Source of the DNA: a bacterium
Lineage (GTDB): Bacteria; Pseudomonadota; Gammaproteobacteria; Burkholderiales; Burkholderiaceae_C
DNA: 44,400 nucleotides
NCBI GenBank assembly: GCA_030824555.1
Contig: JAVBXK010000045.1
Location: forward strand, 1 to 44,400
Direction: 5' to 3'
The first letter of the stretch is position 1; the number at the start of each line of letters is the position of its first letter. Below are positions 28,013-36,782 of the stretch, one piece after another. The notes beneath the pieces were generated by a model. The model was not told the DNA's origin. It ran no database searches and was given only the letters and a program-made list of their open reading frames with translations. The position numbers and the translations under genes are program-made.

Positions 28013-28612
28013 TCAGGGGTGCTGCTTGGGTGCGCCGATGTTCTGTTCGATATCGGGCAGGCGGTGTGCAATGCCCTTGTGGCAATCGATGCAGGTTTTG
28101 CCTGCCGTGAATGCAGCCTGGTGTGTGGCTGACGAGCGTTTGTTCTGCTCGGCGTAGTCCATGTATTCGAAGTTGTGGCAGTTGCGGCACTCGCGGCTGT
28201 CTGTTTTTTTCATTCGGTTCCATTCGTTCTGAGCCAGTTCGGCGCGCTTGGCGTTGAACTTCTCAGGCGTGTCGATGGTGCCCAGCACTTTGTGCAGCAC
28301 TTCGTTCGATGCCTGGATCTTGCGGATCATCTTGTGCGTCCACTCCTTGGGCACGTGGCAGTCAGGGCAGGTGGCCCGCACGCCGGTGCGGTTCTGGTAG
28401 TGGATGGTGTTGCGGTATTCCACGTAGACGTTGTCGTACATCTCGTGGCAGGACACGCAGAACTCTTCACGGTTCGTGTATTCCATCGCCGTGTTGAAGC
28501 CGCCCCAGAACAGGATGCCGGTCACGAAGGCCGCTGCCAGCACCTTGAATTGCCGTGTCTTGATGAGCGCCCACGTGCGGGCGATCAGACCAGTGTTGTG
28601 TTGTTCGGTCAT
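28013..28612 (-). CDS. napC: NapC, tetrahaem quinol dehydrogenase
   Basis: A 199-residue protein: one N-terminal membrane anchor (residues ~22-42) and four c-haem sites: CVSCH, CPDCH, CRNCH and CIDCH. It passes electrons from membrane quinol to NapB. It is a NapC/NirT-family member of standard length. Last gene of napDAGHBC, with a terminator 18 bp after its stop. Confidence 0.96.
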   Translation of the reverse strand: MTEQHNTGLIARTWALIKTRQFKVLAAAFVTGILFWGGFNTAMEYTNREEFCVSCHEMYDNVYVEYRNTIHYQNRTGVRATCPDCHVPKEWTHKMIRKIQASNEVLHKVLGTIDTPEKFNAKRAELAQNEWNRMKKTDSRECRNCHNFEYMDYAEQNKRSSATHQAAFTAGKTCIDCHKGIAHRLPDIEQNIGAPKQHP

Positions 28613-28627
28613 GAAAAGTGCCCTCGG

Positions 28628-29101
28628 TTATTGCAGGCCGCGCGCACGCTGGAACGTGTTTTCAACCAGCGGTTTGGCATCGGTTTGGGGGACATGGCAC
28701 TGGGTGCAGAAGTACCGGCGCGGGGAAATGTTGTCCAGCTCCATGCCGTCGCGCGTTTTGAAGTGGGTCACGCTGACTTTGGTTGCACCCGATTCCTTGG
28801 TTTTCTGGAAGGCATGGCAGTCCATGCACTTGTTGAAGTTCTTGGTGATCTGATAGCCCTGGATGGTGTGTGGGACCAAAGGCGGTTGCTGCACGAAGTC
28901 GCGGTCGCTCACCGCATGGTCACGCTCTTGCTTGAAGCCCGCAGGAGCCAAGTCTTGTGCGACCGGGGCACCGCCGCGCAGGCCTTGCAGTTTCACGCTG
29001 TCAGCCTTGTCGGCGGCGTGCACGCTGGTCAGACCGCTCAACACGATCAGCCCTGCACCGAGAGCCGTGGAAATGAAGGTGCGTACAGAGGTGATGTTCA
29101 T
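28628..29101 (-). CDS. napB: NapB, dihaem electron-transfer subunit
   Basis: A 157-residue periplasmic cytochrome with a signal peptide ending VHA (~30), haem sites CMDCH and CTQCH, and the NapB sequence PPLVPHTIQGYQIT. It receives electrons from NapC and passes them to NapA. The ATG at 29101 lies 2 bases after the napH stop; an extended open frame upstream overlaps napH and is rejected. Confidence 0.95.
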   Translation of the reverse strand: MNITSVRTFISTALGAGLIVLSGLTSVHAADKADSVKLQGLRGGAPVAQDLAPAGFKQERDHAVSDRDFVQQPPLVPHTIQGYQITKNFNKCMDCHAFQKTKESGATKVSVTHFKTRDGMELDNISPRRYFCTQCHVPQTDAKPLVENTFQRARGLQ

Positions 29102-29103
29102 GG

Positions 29104-29991
29104 TCAGACTCTCTTGTGATTGAAGCGGGAGGTATAGGAAAAAACATCGGGGCCACACACGTCGATGCAGCGCCCACAGTTGGTACAAACGGAGTCGAGG
29201 ATGACGGGTGACACGCCACCCTTGCCCTTCAGGGCTTTGGGAATGATCTGGGGCTCGGGGCACACGGCGTAGCAGTCGGCGCAGTCGTTGCAAGCGCTGC
29301 TGCGCTGTGCGCTGACCTTCAGCAGGCTCTTGTGGCCGATCAGTGCATACGTGGCCCCCACCGGGCACAGGTGCCCGCACCAGCCGCGCGGGGCTACCAG
29401 CAGGTCGAACAGGAACACCGCGCCCACAGCCCCCAAGGCGGACGAGCCACCGAATATCAGCGCACGCTGGGTCAGGGACACGGGGTTGACCCATTCCCAC
29501 ACGGCCACGCCAGAGATGGCCGATGCACCCAGCACGGCAGGAATCAACCAGAACCGCATGTCCCGTGGGGCACGCCCGCTGGTGATGTTGAACCGCCTGC
29601 GCAGCCAGCTGGCACTGTCGGTGGCCACGTTCACGGGGCACACCCAGCTGCAGAACACACGGCCACCCACCAGCGCATAAAAAACAACCACGATGAGTGC
29701 GCCCAGCAGCCCGGTCAGCTCAGGCCAGTGGCGTGTGACCAGCACTTGCGCCAGCGCGAACGGGTCGGTTAACGGCAGCACGCCCAGCGTCATGCTGGAC
29801 GACAGGTTGCCCTTGACGATCCACACGCCCGCCATCGGCCCCAGCAGGAACAGCGTGAAGATGCCCAGCTGCACCAGGCGGCGCAGCAACAGGAAGCGGT
29901 GGGCCGTCCACCAACCCTTGTCGCGCACGGCGTCGTCGCCCACGCGTTTGATGGGGATGACTTTGCCGAATGAGTGTGCCGGCGTGCTCAC
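29104..29991 (-). CDS. napH: NapH, membrane quinol-oxidising ferredoxin
   Basis: A 295-residue protein with four membrane helices. The CxxxCP motifs are CSWVCPVN and CGHLCPVG, and the cytoplasmic end has two [4Fe-4S] motifs ([24 protein letters not shown]). With NapG it forms a second electron route from quinol to nitrate reductase. The GTG at 29991 overlaps the napG stop (GTGA). Confidence 0.95.
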   Translation of the reverse strand: MSTPAHSFGKVIPIKRVGDDAVRDKGWWTAHRFLLLRRLVQLGIFTLFLLGPMAGVWIVKGNLSSSMTLGVLPLTDPFALAQVLVTRHWPELTGLLGALIVVVFYALVGGRVFCSWVCPVNVATDSASWLRRRFNITSGRAPRDMRFWLIPAVLGASAISGVAVWEWVNPVSLTQRALIFGGSSALGAVGAVFLFDLLVAPRGWCGHLCPVGATYALIGHKSLLKVSAQRSSACNDCADCYAVCPEPQIIPKALKGKGGVSPVILDSVCTNCGRCIDVCGPDVFSYTSRFNHKRV

Positions 29992-30803
29992 GGTGTGGCC
30001 TTTGGCAGTGCGGCTGCATAGGGGTCTTTGCCCGAGCGCAGCGGCACCAGGTCGCCGGGTATGGGTTGTGCTGGCAGGTTTTGCATGGGCTGGTCAAACC
30101 GGGGGCGGTTGACCTGGTTCTCCTGGGCCCAGCCTTTGCGGTAATGGTGACCCAGCTCGCCCCGTGCCAGGGTCAGGGGCAGCACCTTGATGGCCGCCTC
30201 TTCCAGCACGCAGCTGCGCTCGCATTTGCCGCAGCCGGTGCAGGCATCGGCATGCACGGTGGGCAGCAGCATGGCGTGGCGGTCGCTGCGGGGGTTGTTG
30301 ACCTTTTCCAGCGTGATGGCCTTGTCGATGACGGGGCACACGCGGTAGCACACGTCGCAGCGCAGCCCCAGGAAGTTGAGGCAGTTCTCTTCGTCAATGA
30401 GGACGGCCACGCCCATCTTGGCCTGGGTGATGTCGGTCAGCTTGGGGTCGAGCGCACCGGTCGGGCAGGCTTTGACGCAAGGCACGTCTTCGCACATTTC
30501 GCACGGGATTTTTCGGGCTTCGAAATATGGGGTGCCCACGGCCACGCTGGTCGCCCAGTCTTTGGTCAGGGCATCGCCCCAGCTGCTGAGTTTCAGGTTC
30601 TGTGGCGGGCAGTCACGCACGCACAGCCCACAGCGGATGCAGGCACCCAGGAACTGCGCCTCCGCCAGCGCGCCGGGCGGGCGCAGGGCCTGCGCTGGCC
30701 TGGCCACGCTGGGCAGCGCGATCAGCGCCGCACCACCGGCTACCAGCGAGGCGCTGGTAGCCGACGCAGCGGCTTGCAACAACTGACGACGGTTCAGTTC
30801 CAT
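29988..30803 (-). CDS. napG: NapG, periplasmic ferredoxin
   Basis: A 271-residue protein with a Tat signal ([13 protein letters not shown]) and four cluster motifs: [35 protein letters not shown] and [11 protein letters not shown]. It works with NapH. It lies 15 bp behind napA. The C-terminal ~40 residues are proline-rich with no recognised domain. Confidence 0.95.
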   Translation of the reverse strand: MELNRRQLLQAAASATSASLVAGGAALIALPSVARPAQALRPPGALAEAQFLGACIRCGLCVRDCPPQNLKLSSWGDALTKDWATSVAVGTPYFEARKIPCEMCEDVPCVKACPTGALDPKLTDITQAKMGVAVLIDEENCLNFLGLRCDVCYRVCPVIDKAITLEKVNNPRSDRHAMLLPTVHADACTGCGKCERSCVLEEAAIKVLPLTLARGELGHHYRKGWAQENQVNRPRFDQPMQNLPAQPIPGDLVPLRSGKDPYAAALPKATP

Positions 30804-30818
30804 GGTGCAGAGACCCGA

Positions 30819-33368
30819 TCAGGCCTTCATGACCTTGACCGCGCACTTTTTGTAGTCGGTCTCTTTGGAAATCGGGCAGGTGGCGTCCAGCGTCAGCTTG
30901 TTGATCAGACGGCCTTCGTCGAAGAACGGCACGAATACCAGGCCACGTGGCACCTTGTTGCGGCCTTTGGTTTCGACGCTCAGTGCAATTTCGCCCCGGC
31001 GCGAGGCAATCTTGACCTGCATGCCGCGTTGCAGCCCGCGTGCCTTCGCATCGTCAGGGTGCATGAACAGCACGGCCTCGGGCACGGCGCGGTGCAGCTC
31101 GGCCACACGGCGTGTCATGGAGCCGGTGTGCCAATGTTCCAGCACGCGGCCGGTGCACAGCCACAGGTCGAATTCCTTGTCAGGTGCTTCGGCAGCGGCC
31201 TGGTAAGGCAGCGCAAAGATGTTGGCTTTGCCGTCTTTGTTGCCATAGAACCTGACGCCTTCGCCCTTTTTCACATAGGGGTCGTAGTCTTCGCGGAAAC
31301 GCCACAGGGTTTCCTTGCCATTGACGACGGGCCAGCGCAGGCCGCGAACCTCGTGGTACACGTCAAAGTCAGCCAGATCGTGGCCGTGGCCGCGACCGAA
31401 CTCGGCATACTCCTCGAACAGGCCCTTCTGGACGTAGAAGCCAAAAGCCTTCGATTCGTCGTTGGTGTAGTCCTTGATGTACTTGGCATTCACCTTGGTC
31501 AGGTCTGCCGCAGGGTACTTGTTGACCTTGCCGTTTTTGTACAGCACGTCGAACATCGTTTTGCCCTTGTACTCAGGCTTCTTGGCCAGCAGCTCGGCAG
31601 GCCACACCTCTTCCATCTTGAAGCGTTTGGCAAATTCCATCATTTGCCACAGGTCGGAGCGCGACTGGCCGGGTGCGCTCACCTGCTGACGCCAGAACTG
31701 GGTGCGGCGCTCGGCGTTGCCGAAGGCGCCTTCCTTTTCAACCCACATGGCGGCGGGCAGGATCAGGTCGGCAGCCATGGCGCTGACGGTGGGGTAGGGG
31801 TCACTCACCACGATGAACGTGGCGGGGTTGCGCCAACCCGGCAGGATTTCGCCGTTGATGTTCGGGCCTGCCTGCATGTTGTTGTTGGTGGTCACCCAAT
31901 AGCACTTGAGCTTGCCGTCTTTCAGTGCGCGGCTCTGGGCCACGGCGTGCAGGCCGATCTTGTCTGGAATGGTGCCTTCGGGCAGCTGCCAGATGCCTTC
32001 GGTGATCTTGCGGTGCTCGGGGTTGGTCACCACCATGTCTGCGGGCAACCGGTGGGCAAACGTGCCCACTTCGCGAGCGGTGCCACAGGCACTGGGCTGG
32101 CCGGTCAGGCTGAACGGCCCATTGCCTGGCTGGCTGATCTTGCCCAGCAGCAGGTGGACGTTGTAGATCATGTTGTTGGCCCAGGTGCCACGGGTGTGCT
32201 GGTTGAAACCCATGGTCCAGAACGACACGATCTTCACCTTCGGGTCGGCGTACAGCTTGGCCAGCTCTTCCAGCTGCTTCACGGGCACGCCCGAGATCTG
32301 GCTGGCTTTTTCGGCGGTGTACTCGGACACGAACTTGGCGTATTCCTCGAACGTGATGGGGGTGGAGTCGTTCGGGTTGCCCTTTGGCTTGCCTTCTGCA
32401 CCGGGGTAGCCGTTGGATGTGGCGTCTTTTTCGAGTGCGTGAACCGGCCGCAGGCCGTAGCCGATGTCGGTGGCACCCTTCTTGAAGTTGACGTTTTTCT
32501 TCACGAACTCGGTGTTCACCTTCTTGTTGGTGATCACGTAGTTGGCGATGTAGTTCAGGATGGCCAAGTCTGACTGCGGCGTGAAGATGATGCTCTGGTC
32601 GGCCAGGTCGAAGCTGCGATGTTCGTAGGTGGACAGTACCGCCACCTTGACGTGCGGGTTGGACAGGCGGCGGTCGGTGATGCGGCTCCACAGCACAGGG
32701 TGCATCTCGGCCATGTTGCTGCCCCACAGCACGAAGGCGTCGGCCTGCTCGATGTCGTCGTAGCAGCCCATGGGTTCGTCAATGCCGAATGTGCGCATGA
32801 AACCTGCCACCGCGCTGGCCATGCAATGGCGTGCGTTGGGGTCCAGGTTGTTCGAGCGGAAACCCGCCTTCCACAGTTTGGCGGCTGCATAGCCTTCCCA
32901 GATCGTCCATTGGCCGGAGCCGAACATGCCGATGCCGGCAGGCCCGTCTGTTTTCAGGGTCTCTTTCCACTTGGTCGCCATGATGTCGAAGGCCTCGTCC
33001 CAGCTGACCGGGGTGAACTCGCCTTCCTTGTCGTACTTGCCGTCTTTCTTGCGAAGCAACGGGGTTTGCAGGCGGTCTTTGCCGTACATGATCTTGGACA
33101 GGAAGTAGCCTTTGATGCAGTTCAGGCCACGGTTGACCGGTGCTTCCGGGTCACCCTGGGTGGCCACCACCTTGCCGCCCTGCACGCCCACCATCACCGC
33201 ACAACCGGTGCCGCAGAAACGGCAGGGTGCTTTGTCCCAGCGCACGGCCACATCGTTGGCAGTCGTCGGCGCCTTGTCCGCAGCATGCACCACGATGGGA
33301 ATGCCCGCTGCCGCTGCCGATGCGGTCAGTGCCTGGGACTTGAGGAAATCGCGACGATTGGAATCCAT
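30819..33368 (-). CDS. napA: NapA, periplasmic nitrate reductase catalytic subunit
   Basis: An 849-residue molybdoenzyme reducing nitrate to nitrite. The Tat signal is SNRRDFLK. The [4Fe-4S] ligands are Cys49, Cys52, Cys56 and Cys84, and the molybdenum-ligating cysteine is Cys182 in ARHCMAS. The bis-MGD-binding C-terminal domain is complete, ending [10 protein letters not shown]. The ATG at 33368 has GGAG 7 bases upstream. Electrons come from NapB; NapD chaperones its export. Confidence 0.98.
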   Translation of the reverse strand: MDSNRRDFLKSQALTASAAAAGIPIVVHAADKAPTTANDVAVRWDKAPCRFCGTGCAVMVGVQGGKVVATQGDPEAPVNRGLNCIKGYFLSKIMYGKDRLQTPLLRKKDGKYDKEGEFTPVSWDEAFDIMATKWKETLKTDGPAGIGMFGSGQWTIWEGYAAAKLWKAGFRSNNLDPNARHCMASAVAGFMRTFGIDEPMGCYDDIEQADAFVLWGSNMAEMHPVLWSRITDRRLSNPHVKVAVLSTYEHRSFDLADQSIIFTPQSDLAILNYIANYVITNKKVNTEFVKKNVNFKKGATDIGYGLRPVHALEKDATSNGYPGAEGKPKGNPNDSTPITFEEYAKFVSEYTAEKASQISGVPVKQLEELAKLYADPKVKIVSFWTMGFNQHTRGTWANNMIYNVHLLLGKISQPGNGPFSLTGQPSACGTAREVGTFAHRLPADMVVTNPEHRKITEGIWQLPEGTIPDKIGLHAVAQSRALKDGKLKCYWVTTNNNMQAGPNINGEILPGWRNPATFIVVSDPYPTVSAMAADLILPAAMWVEKEGAFGNAERRTQFWRQQVSAPGQSRSDLWQMMEFAKRFKMEEVWPAELLAKKPEYKGKTMFDVLYKNGKVNKYPAADLTKVNAKYIKDYTNDESKAFGFYVQKGLFEEYAEFGRGHGHDLADFDVYHEVRGLRWPVVNGKETLWRFREDYDPYVKKGEGVRFYGNKDGKANIFALPYQAAAEAPDKEFDLWLCTGRVLEHWHTGSMTRRVAELHRAVPEAVLFMHPDDAKARGLQRGMQVKIASRRGEIALSVETKGRNKVPRGLVFVPFFDEGRLINKLTLDATCPISKETDYKKCAVKVMKA

Positions 33369-33461
33369 GGTTTTCTCCGTGGTGAGGGCACCCGATGACA
33401 ACGGGTGCCTGAAAGATTCAGTGTGTGAAAGGGCAGCGGCGTGCTGACGTGAAAAGATCCA

Positions 33462-33800
33462 TTACCGAAGCAAGGTAGGCTTCGTTGAGGAGTTCGGGTT
33501 CTGGCCGAGCGAACCCCGCCATGCCTGGTAATGGAAATCGTTGTCGGGTGTCGCGTTGGCCTGCCCCACGTCGGGGCCGGAATATTCGTACACCAGAGAT
33601 GTGTTGAGGACGTCTGGCAGCAGCGCAATGGCGGCCATCGTCTGTGCGGCAGGTACCGTGTCGGTGTCTTCGATGACGATGACAAAACGGCCATCCTGCG
33701 CATCCACGGCCAAGTCGAGTCCGGGGAAGCTGCTCAGCTGGGCCGATACGGCTTCACGGTGTTCGGGTCGGGTTCTGACCACAACGCCCAAAATACTCAC
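33462..33800 (-). CDS. napD: NapD, NapA-specific Tat chaperone
   Basis: A 112-residue cytoplasmic protein: SILGVVVRTRPEHREAV and LVYEYSG match the ferredoxin-like NapD fold that binds the NapA Tat signal. The C-terminus (SLGQNPNSSTKPTLLR) is longer than in E. coli NapD. The GTG at 33800 has GAGGAG 6 bases upstream. First gene of the nap operon; an intrinsic terminator lies immediately before its Shine-Dalgarno. No napE is present. Confidence 0.92.
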   Translation of the reverse strand: MSILGVVVRTRPEHREAVSAQLSSFPGLDLAVDAQDGRFVIVIEDTDTVPAAQTMAAIALLPDVLNTSLVYEYSGPDVGQANATPDNDFHYQAWRGSLGQNPNSSTKPTLLR

Positions 33801-33819
33801 AGGACACTCCTCGGACTGC

Positions 33820-33850
33820 AAAAAAACCCGGCAACGCAATGGCCACCGGG
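33820..33850 (-). terminator. Intrinsic terminator in the nap leader (attenuator candidate)
   Basis: Read on the minus strand: CCCGGTGGC-(6)-GTTGCCGGG, a 9-bp stem with three G-U pairs, then seven T residues. It lies 20 bases before the napD start and its Shine-Dalgarno. Upstream, ACCGGG at 33929-33924 can pair with the first six bases of the stem, giving a possible antiterminator. It could also be the end of the narXL transcript. Confidence 0.65.
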
Positions 33851-33984
33851 CACAGCCGCTACTGTCCGTTGTACGGGGCGAAATGGGTATCCACCGATGG
33901 GACGCAGGGGCTTGTCCGAAAGACCCGGTCCTGACCCCGTGTCATCCCTCCAAAGAACTACGGGCGCGCCGCAGTGCAGGGCGT

Positions 33985-33998
33985 TTGACCTGTGTCAA
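33985..33998. promoter_or_regulatory. FNR/Anr-type box (TTGACCTGTGTCAA) upstream of nap
   Basis: A perfect TTGAC-N4-GTCAA palindrome in the narL-napD gap. A class II start would fall near 33950 on the minus strand; the -10 candidate TAGTTC (33960-33955) is weak. The leader would be about 150 bases and include the terminator at 33820-33850. Confidence 0.7.
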
Positions 33999-34032
33999 TG
34001 TGGCGGTTGATCGCCTGTGGTGGGTGCAGGGG

Positions 34033-34722
34033 TCAGTCCAGTCCGTGTTGCACCGCATACACGGCTGCCTGCACACGCGACGTCAAGGCCAGCTTGCGCA
34101 GGATGTGCTGCACATGGTTTTTGACGGTGGTTTCGGCGATGTCCAAGTTGCGCCCGATCACCTTGTTGCTGACGCCCTGGGCAATCTGCCGCAGGATTTC
34201 CCGTTCGCGCGCGGACAGGTCGTCAAACATGTGCGACGCATCGGTACCGTCGTTTGAGGCGGGCGGCGGCGGCATGCCCTGGGGCAGGTTGCGCAACGCG
34301 GCCACCAGTTTGGAGGTCATTTCCGGGCTCACCACCGACTCGCCTGTCAACACCTTGATGATCGAATCGGTCAATTGGCCCGACTCGGTCGTTTTCAGCA
34401 GGTAGCCGTCAGCGCCCGCACGCAGGGCGTTGACAAGGTCTTCCTCGTTCTCGCTGACGGTCAGCATCATGATGCGGGCGCCTGGTGCGGCCTCTTTCAG
34501 CGAGGGGATGCCATCAATGCCCCGCACCCCTGGCATGTGGTTGTCCAGCAGGACGATGTCGGGCACCTGCTTGCTGACACAGCGCAGCGCTTCGCCCATG
34601 TCGGCCGCTTCACAGCTCACCAGAAAGCGCGGGTCTTGCGCCAGCAGGGCAATCAGGCCGCGACGAAACAGCGTGTGGTCGTCCACCACCAGTACGCGGA
34701 TGGGCAGTTGGGCGTCGATCAT
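34033..34722 (-). CDS. narL: NarL-type response regulator
   Basis: A 229-residue two-component regulator. The receiver domain has Asp14/Asp15, phospho-acceptor Asp60 (IVLLDNHMPG) and the lysine in YLLKTTESG. A linker (MPPPPASNDG) joins a LuxR/NarL HTH (LSAREREILRQIAQG through VKNHVQHILRKL). It is activated by NarX, 27 bp upstream on the same strand, and is the expected nitrate-dependent regulator of nap and other respiratory genes. NarL is preferred over NarP because of the NarX neighbour; the distinction is not firm. Confidence 0.9.
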   Translation of the reverse strand: MIDAQLPIRVLVVDDHTLFRRGLIALLAQDPRFLVSCEAADMGEALRCVSKQVPDIVLLDNHMPGVRGIDGIPSLKEAAPGARIMMLTVSENEEDLVNALRAGADGYLLKTTESGQLTDSIIKVLTGESVVSPEMTSKLVAALRNLPQGMPPPPASNDGTDASHMFDDLSAREREILRQIAQGVSNKVIGRNLDIAETTVKNHVQHILRKLALTSRVQAAVYAVQHGLD

Positions 34723-34749
34723 GGTGTGTGTCCGTGCGTTGTGTGCGTG

Positions 34750-36651
34750 TCAAGTTTGAATGCCTGCCAGCGCGACTGGGGGGCTGGCATGCGAGGCATC
34801 GGGCAGGATCAGCGTTACCTGCGTACCGCCGCCGGGTGTCGCTTCGATGTGCACCTCGGCCCCGATGCGGTGGGCGCGTTCACGCATGATTTTCAGTCCC
34901 ACGTGCGACTGGCTGTGATGGCGGGTGGTGTCAAAACCGTCGCCATTGTCTGTGACCACGAACGTCCAGCGGGCACCTTTGGTCACGCGCAGCGCCACGT
35001 GGCTGGCATGGGCGTGCTTGCGCACATTGGACAGCGCCTCCTGAATGATGTGCAGCACATGCACCTGCATGTCGGGCGGCAGCGGCAGGCCGTCGCCCGA
35101 CACGTCCAGGTGCGTGGGCAGTGTGGTCTGGTGCTGGAATTTCTGCAACGTTTCTTGCAAGGCAGCCTCGATGTCGTCCGCGCTGGTCCGCGTGCGAAAG
35201 TGCACCAGCAGTTCGCGCACGTCGGCAATGCTTTCCTTCAGGCCTTCATCCAGTTCGTTCAGCGTGCGCGCCACGTTGTCGGGCTGGTTTTTCTGTATGG
35301 CGGTTCGCAGCAGCTGTGACTGGATTTTCAGGAACGCCAGCGACTGTGCGATGGAGTCGTGCAGTTCACGCGCCAGCAGTGAACGCTCCTCGCCCACAGC
35401 CGCTTCGCGCTCCAGCGCGGCGGCGCGCAAACTCTCCAGCGAGCTGGCCAGGTGGCTGCCCAGGGTGTCGAGCAGTTCGGTTTCGTCTGCCGACAGCTCG
35501 ATGGCATTGCTGTAGAACAGGTCCAGTTCACCCAGCAGGCGCTGCTGCAGCTTGATGGGCACACTGACCACCGTGCTGTAGCCCAAGCGGGCACACGGGC
35601 TGCGGGCGGCCTCGGCCAGGCTTTGAATGGGGATGACGCGGATGCCAGCCTGGTCGCGAGTCTGCGTGATGCCGCAGGCGCAGGCTCCGACCACCAGACT
35701 GCGCTCGGCCTCAGCCAGCTCCTCGGGGAAACAGTCCGATGCCAGCATCAGGAAGCGCTGGTTGGCTTCATCAGACCAGCGCACGGCGGCTGCGTCTGCC
35801 TTCATGTGGGTGCGGACCATCCGGGCAAAGCCTTTGGACAGCTCGTCGATGCTGGTGGCTTTGGACAGGAAGGCGCTGACGCTGTAGAGCGCCTCCAGCC
35901 GCTTGCGCTGTGCCTCGATGTCGCGCGTCTTGGCCTGCACCTGCGCCTCCAGGCCGGCGTACAGCGAACGCAATGTTTCGGTCATGCGGTTGAACCCGGC
36001 GGCCACCTGACCGAATTCGTCCTGTGTGTCGACATCGATGCGGACAGCAAAGTCCCCAGTCTCCACCCTTTGCAGCCCGTCGCGCACCAACCCCAGCGGG
36101 TTGATGACATACCGGTAGCCCGTGTACAGCATGATGACCGCGCCACCGATGGCCAGTAACATCATCACGAACTGGAACAGGTTGAGGATGGCTGTCAGGC
36201 CCGACAACTGGGCCTCGATGGCCGATGTGAGCTGGTCCACTGCATGCACAAACTCGACAGCATCGGCCTGGATGGTGCGCTCCGGTGCCGCAGAACCCGT
36301 GCGCCAGCCACTGCGTTGCGTGGCCCAGACGGCTTCCACCTCGGTGAACCGCTTGCTGACATCCGGTGCCCAGGGCACAAACAGGGGCCGGGCCGGGTCG
36401 CCCTCCTTCAGCAGCTTCAGGCTGGCATCCAGCCTGTTGACCAGGGCTTGCAGTTCATCGCCCGGCAGTTGAGCCTGCACGGCGCTGGCCAGCCGCCAGG
36501 TTTGCATGCGCAACCGACCGGCCTCGTTGACCGCCGCCGCGCCGCCTTCCAGCTGCCAGGTCACCCACAGGGTCAGCCCGATCGAGGCCAACGCCACCAG
36601 CAACAGGCCGGTGCCGATGCGGATGAGTTTGGTGGACAGGGAAGATGCCAT
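34750..36651 (-). CDS. narX: NarX-type nitrate/nitrite sensor kinase
   Basis: A 633-residue kinase. TM1 is at ~10-33, followed by the P-box that binds nitrate (NEAGRLRMQTWRLA, 42-55), TM2 at ~157-178, HAMP to ~240, and a GAF-like module with Cys324, Cys326 and Cys353. The HisKA_3 domain has phospho-acceptor His431 (LARELHDSIAQSLAF), and an HATPase follows (VTDNGDGFDTT). The ATG at 36651 is used; the frame is open to 36693 without a better start. It pairs with NarL just downstream. Confidence 0.93.
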   Translation of the reverse strand: MASSLSTKLIRIGTGLLLVALASIGLTLWVTWQLEGGAAAVNEAGRLRMQTWRLASAVQAQLPGDELQALVNRLDASLKLLKEGDPARPLFVPWAPDVSKRFTEVEAVWATQRSGWRTGSAAPERTIQADAVEFVHAVDQLTSAIEAQLSGLTAILNLFQFVMMLLAIGGAVIMLYTGYRYVINPLGLVRDGLQRVETGDFAVRIDVDTQDEFGQVAAGFNRMTETLRSLYAGLEAQVQAKTRDIEAQRKRLEALYSVSAFLSKATSIDELSKGFARMVRTHMKADAAAVRWSDEANQRFLMLASDCFPEELAEAERSLVVGACACGITQTRDQAGIRVIPIQSLAEAARSPCARLGYSTVVSVPIKLQQRLLGELDLFYSNAIELSADETELLDTLGSHLASSLESLRAAALEREAAVGEERSLLARELHDSIAQSLAFLKIQSQLLRTAIQKNQPDNVARTLNELDEGLKESIADVRELLVHFRTRTSADDIEAALQETLQKFQHQTTLPTHLDVSGDGLPLPPDMQVHVLHIIQEALSNVRKHAHASHVALRVTKGARWTFVVTDNGDGFDTTRHHSQSHVGLKIMRERAHRIGAEVHIEATPGGGTQVTLILPDASHASPPVALAGIQT

Positions 36652-36736
36652 GTGAGGTGCTGTCAAAAGGGAGGCAGACTTTACAGCCAACACGCTGCTT
36701 GTGTACGTGAAAATGCGACTGACGAAGGGGCATCAA

Positions 36737-36764
36737 GGCAGGCATACTGCCCGAACTGCCTGCC
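36737..36764. repeat. Inverted repeat before the acylase gene
   Basis: GGCAGGC-(14)-GCCTGCC, perfect 7-base arms, ending 6 bases before the Shine-Dalgarno AAGGA of the acylase gene. It lies in the divergent narX/acylase gap and may be an operator or a leader hairpin. Confidence 0.4.
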
Positions 36765-36782
36765 CAAACAAGGATGTTCACC

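Noticed and set aside
29970-32573. 867-codon plus-strand open frame opposite napG/napA
   Set aside because: Its composition is that of a reverse-strand shadow (His/Val/Gly/Gln-rich, no domains), and both genes beneath it are unmistakable.
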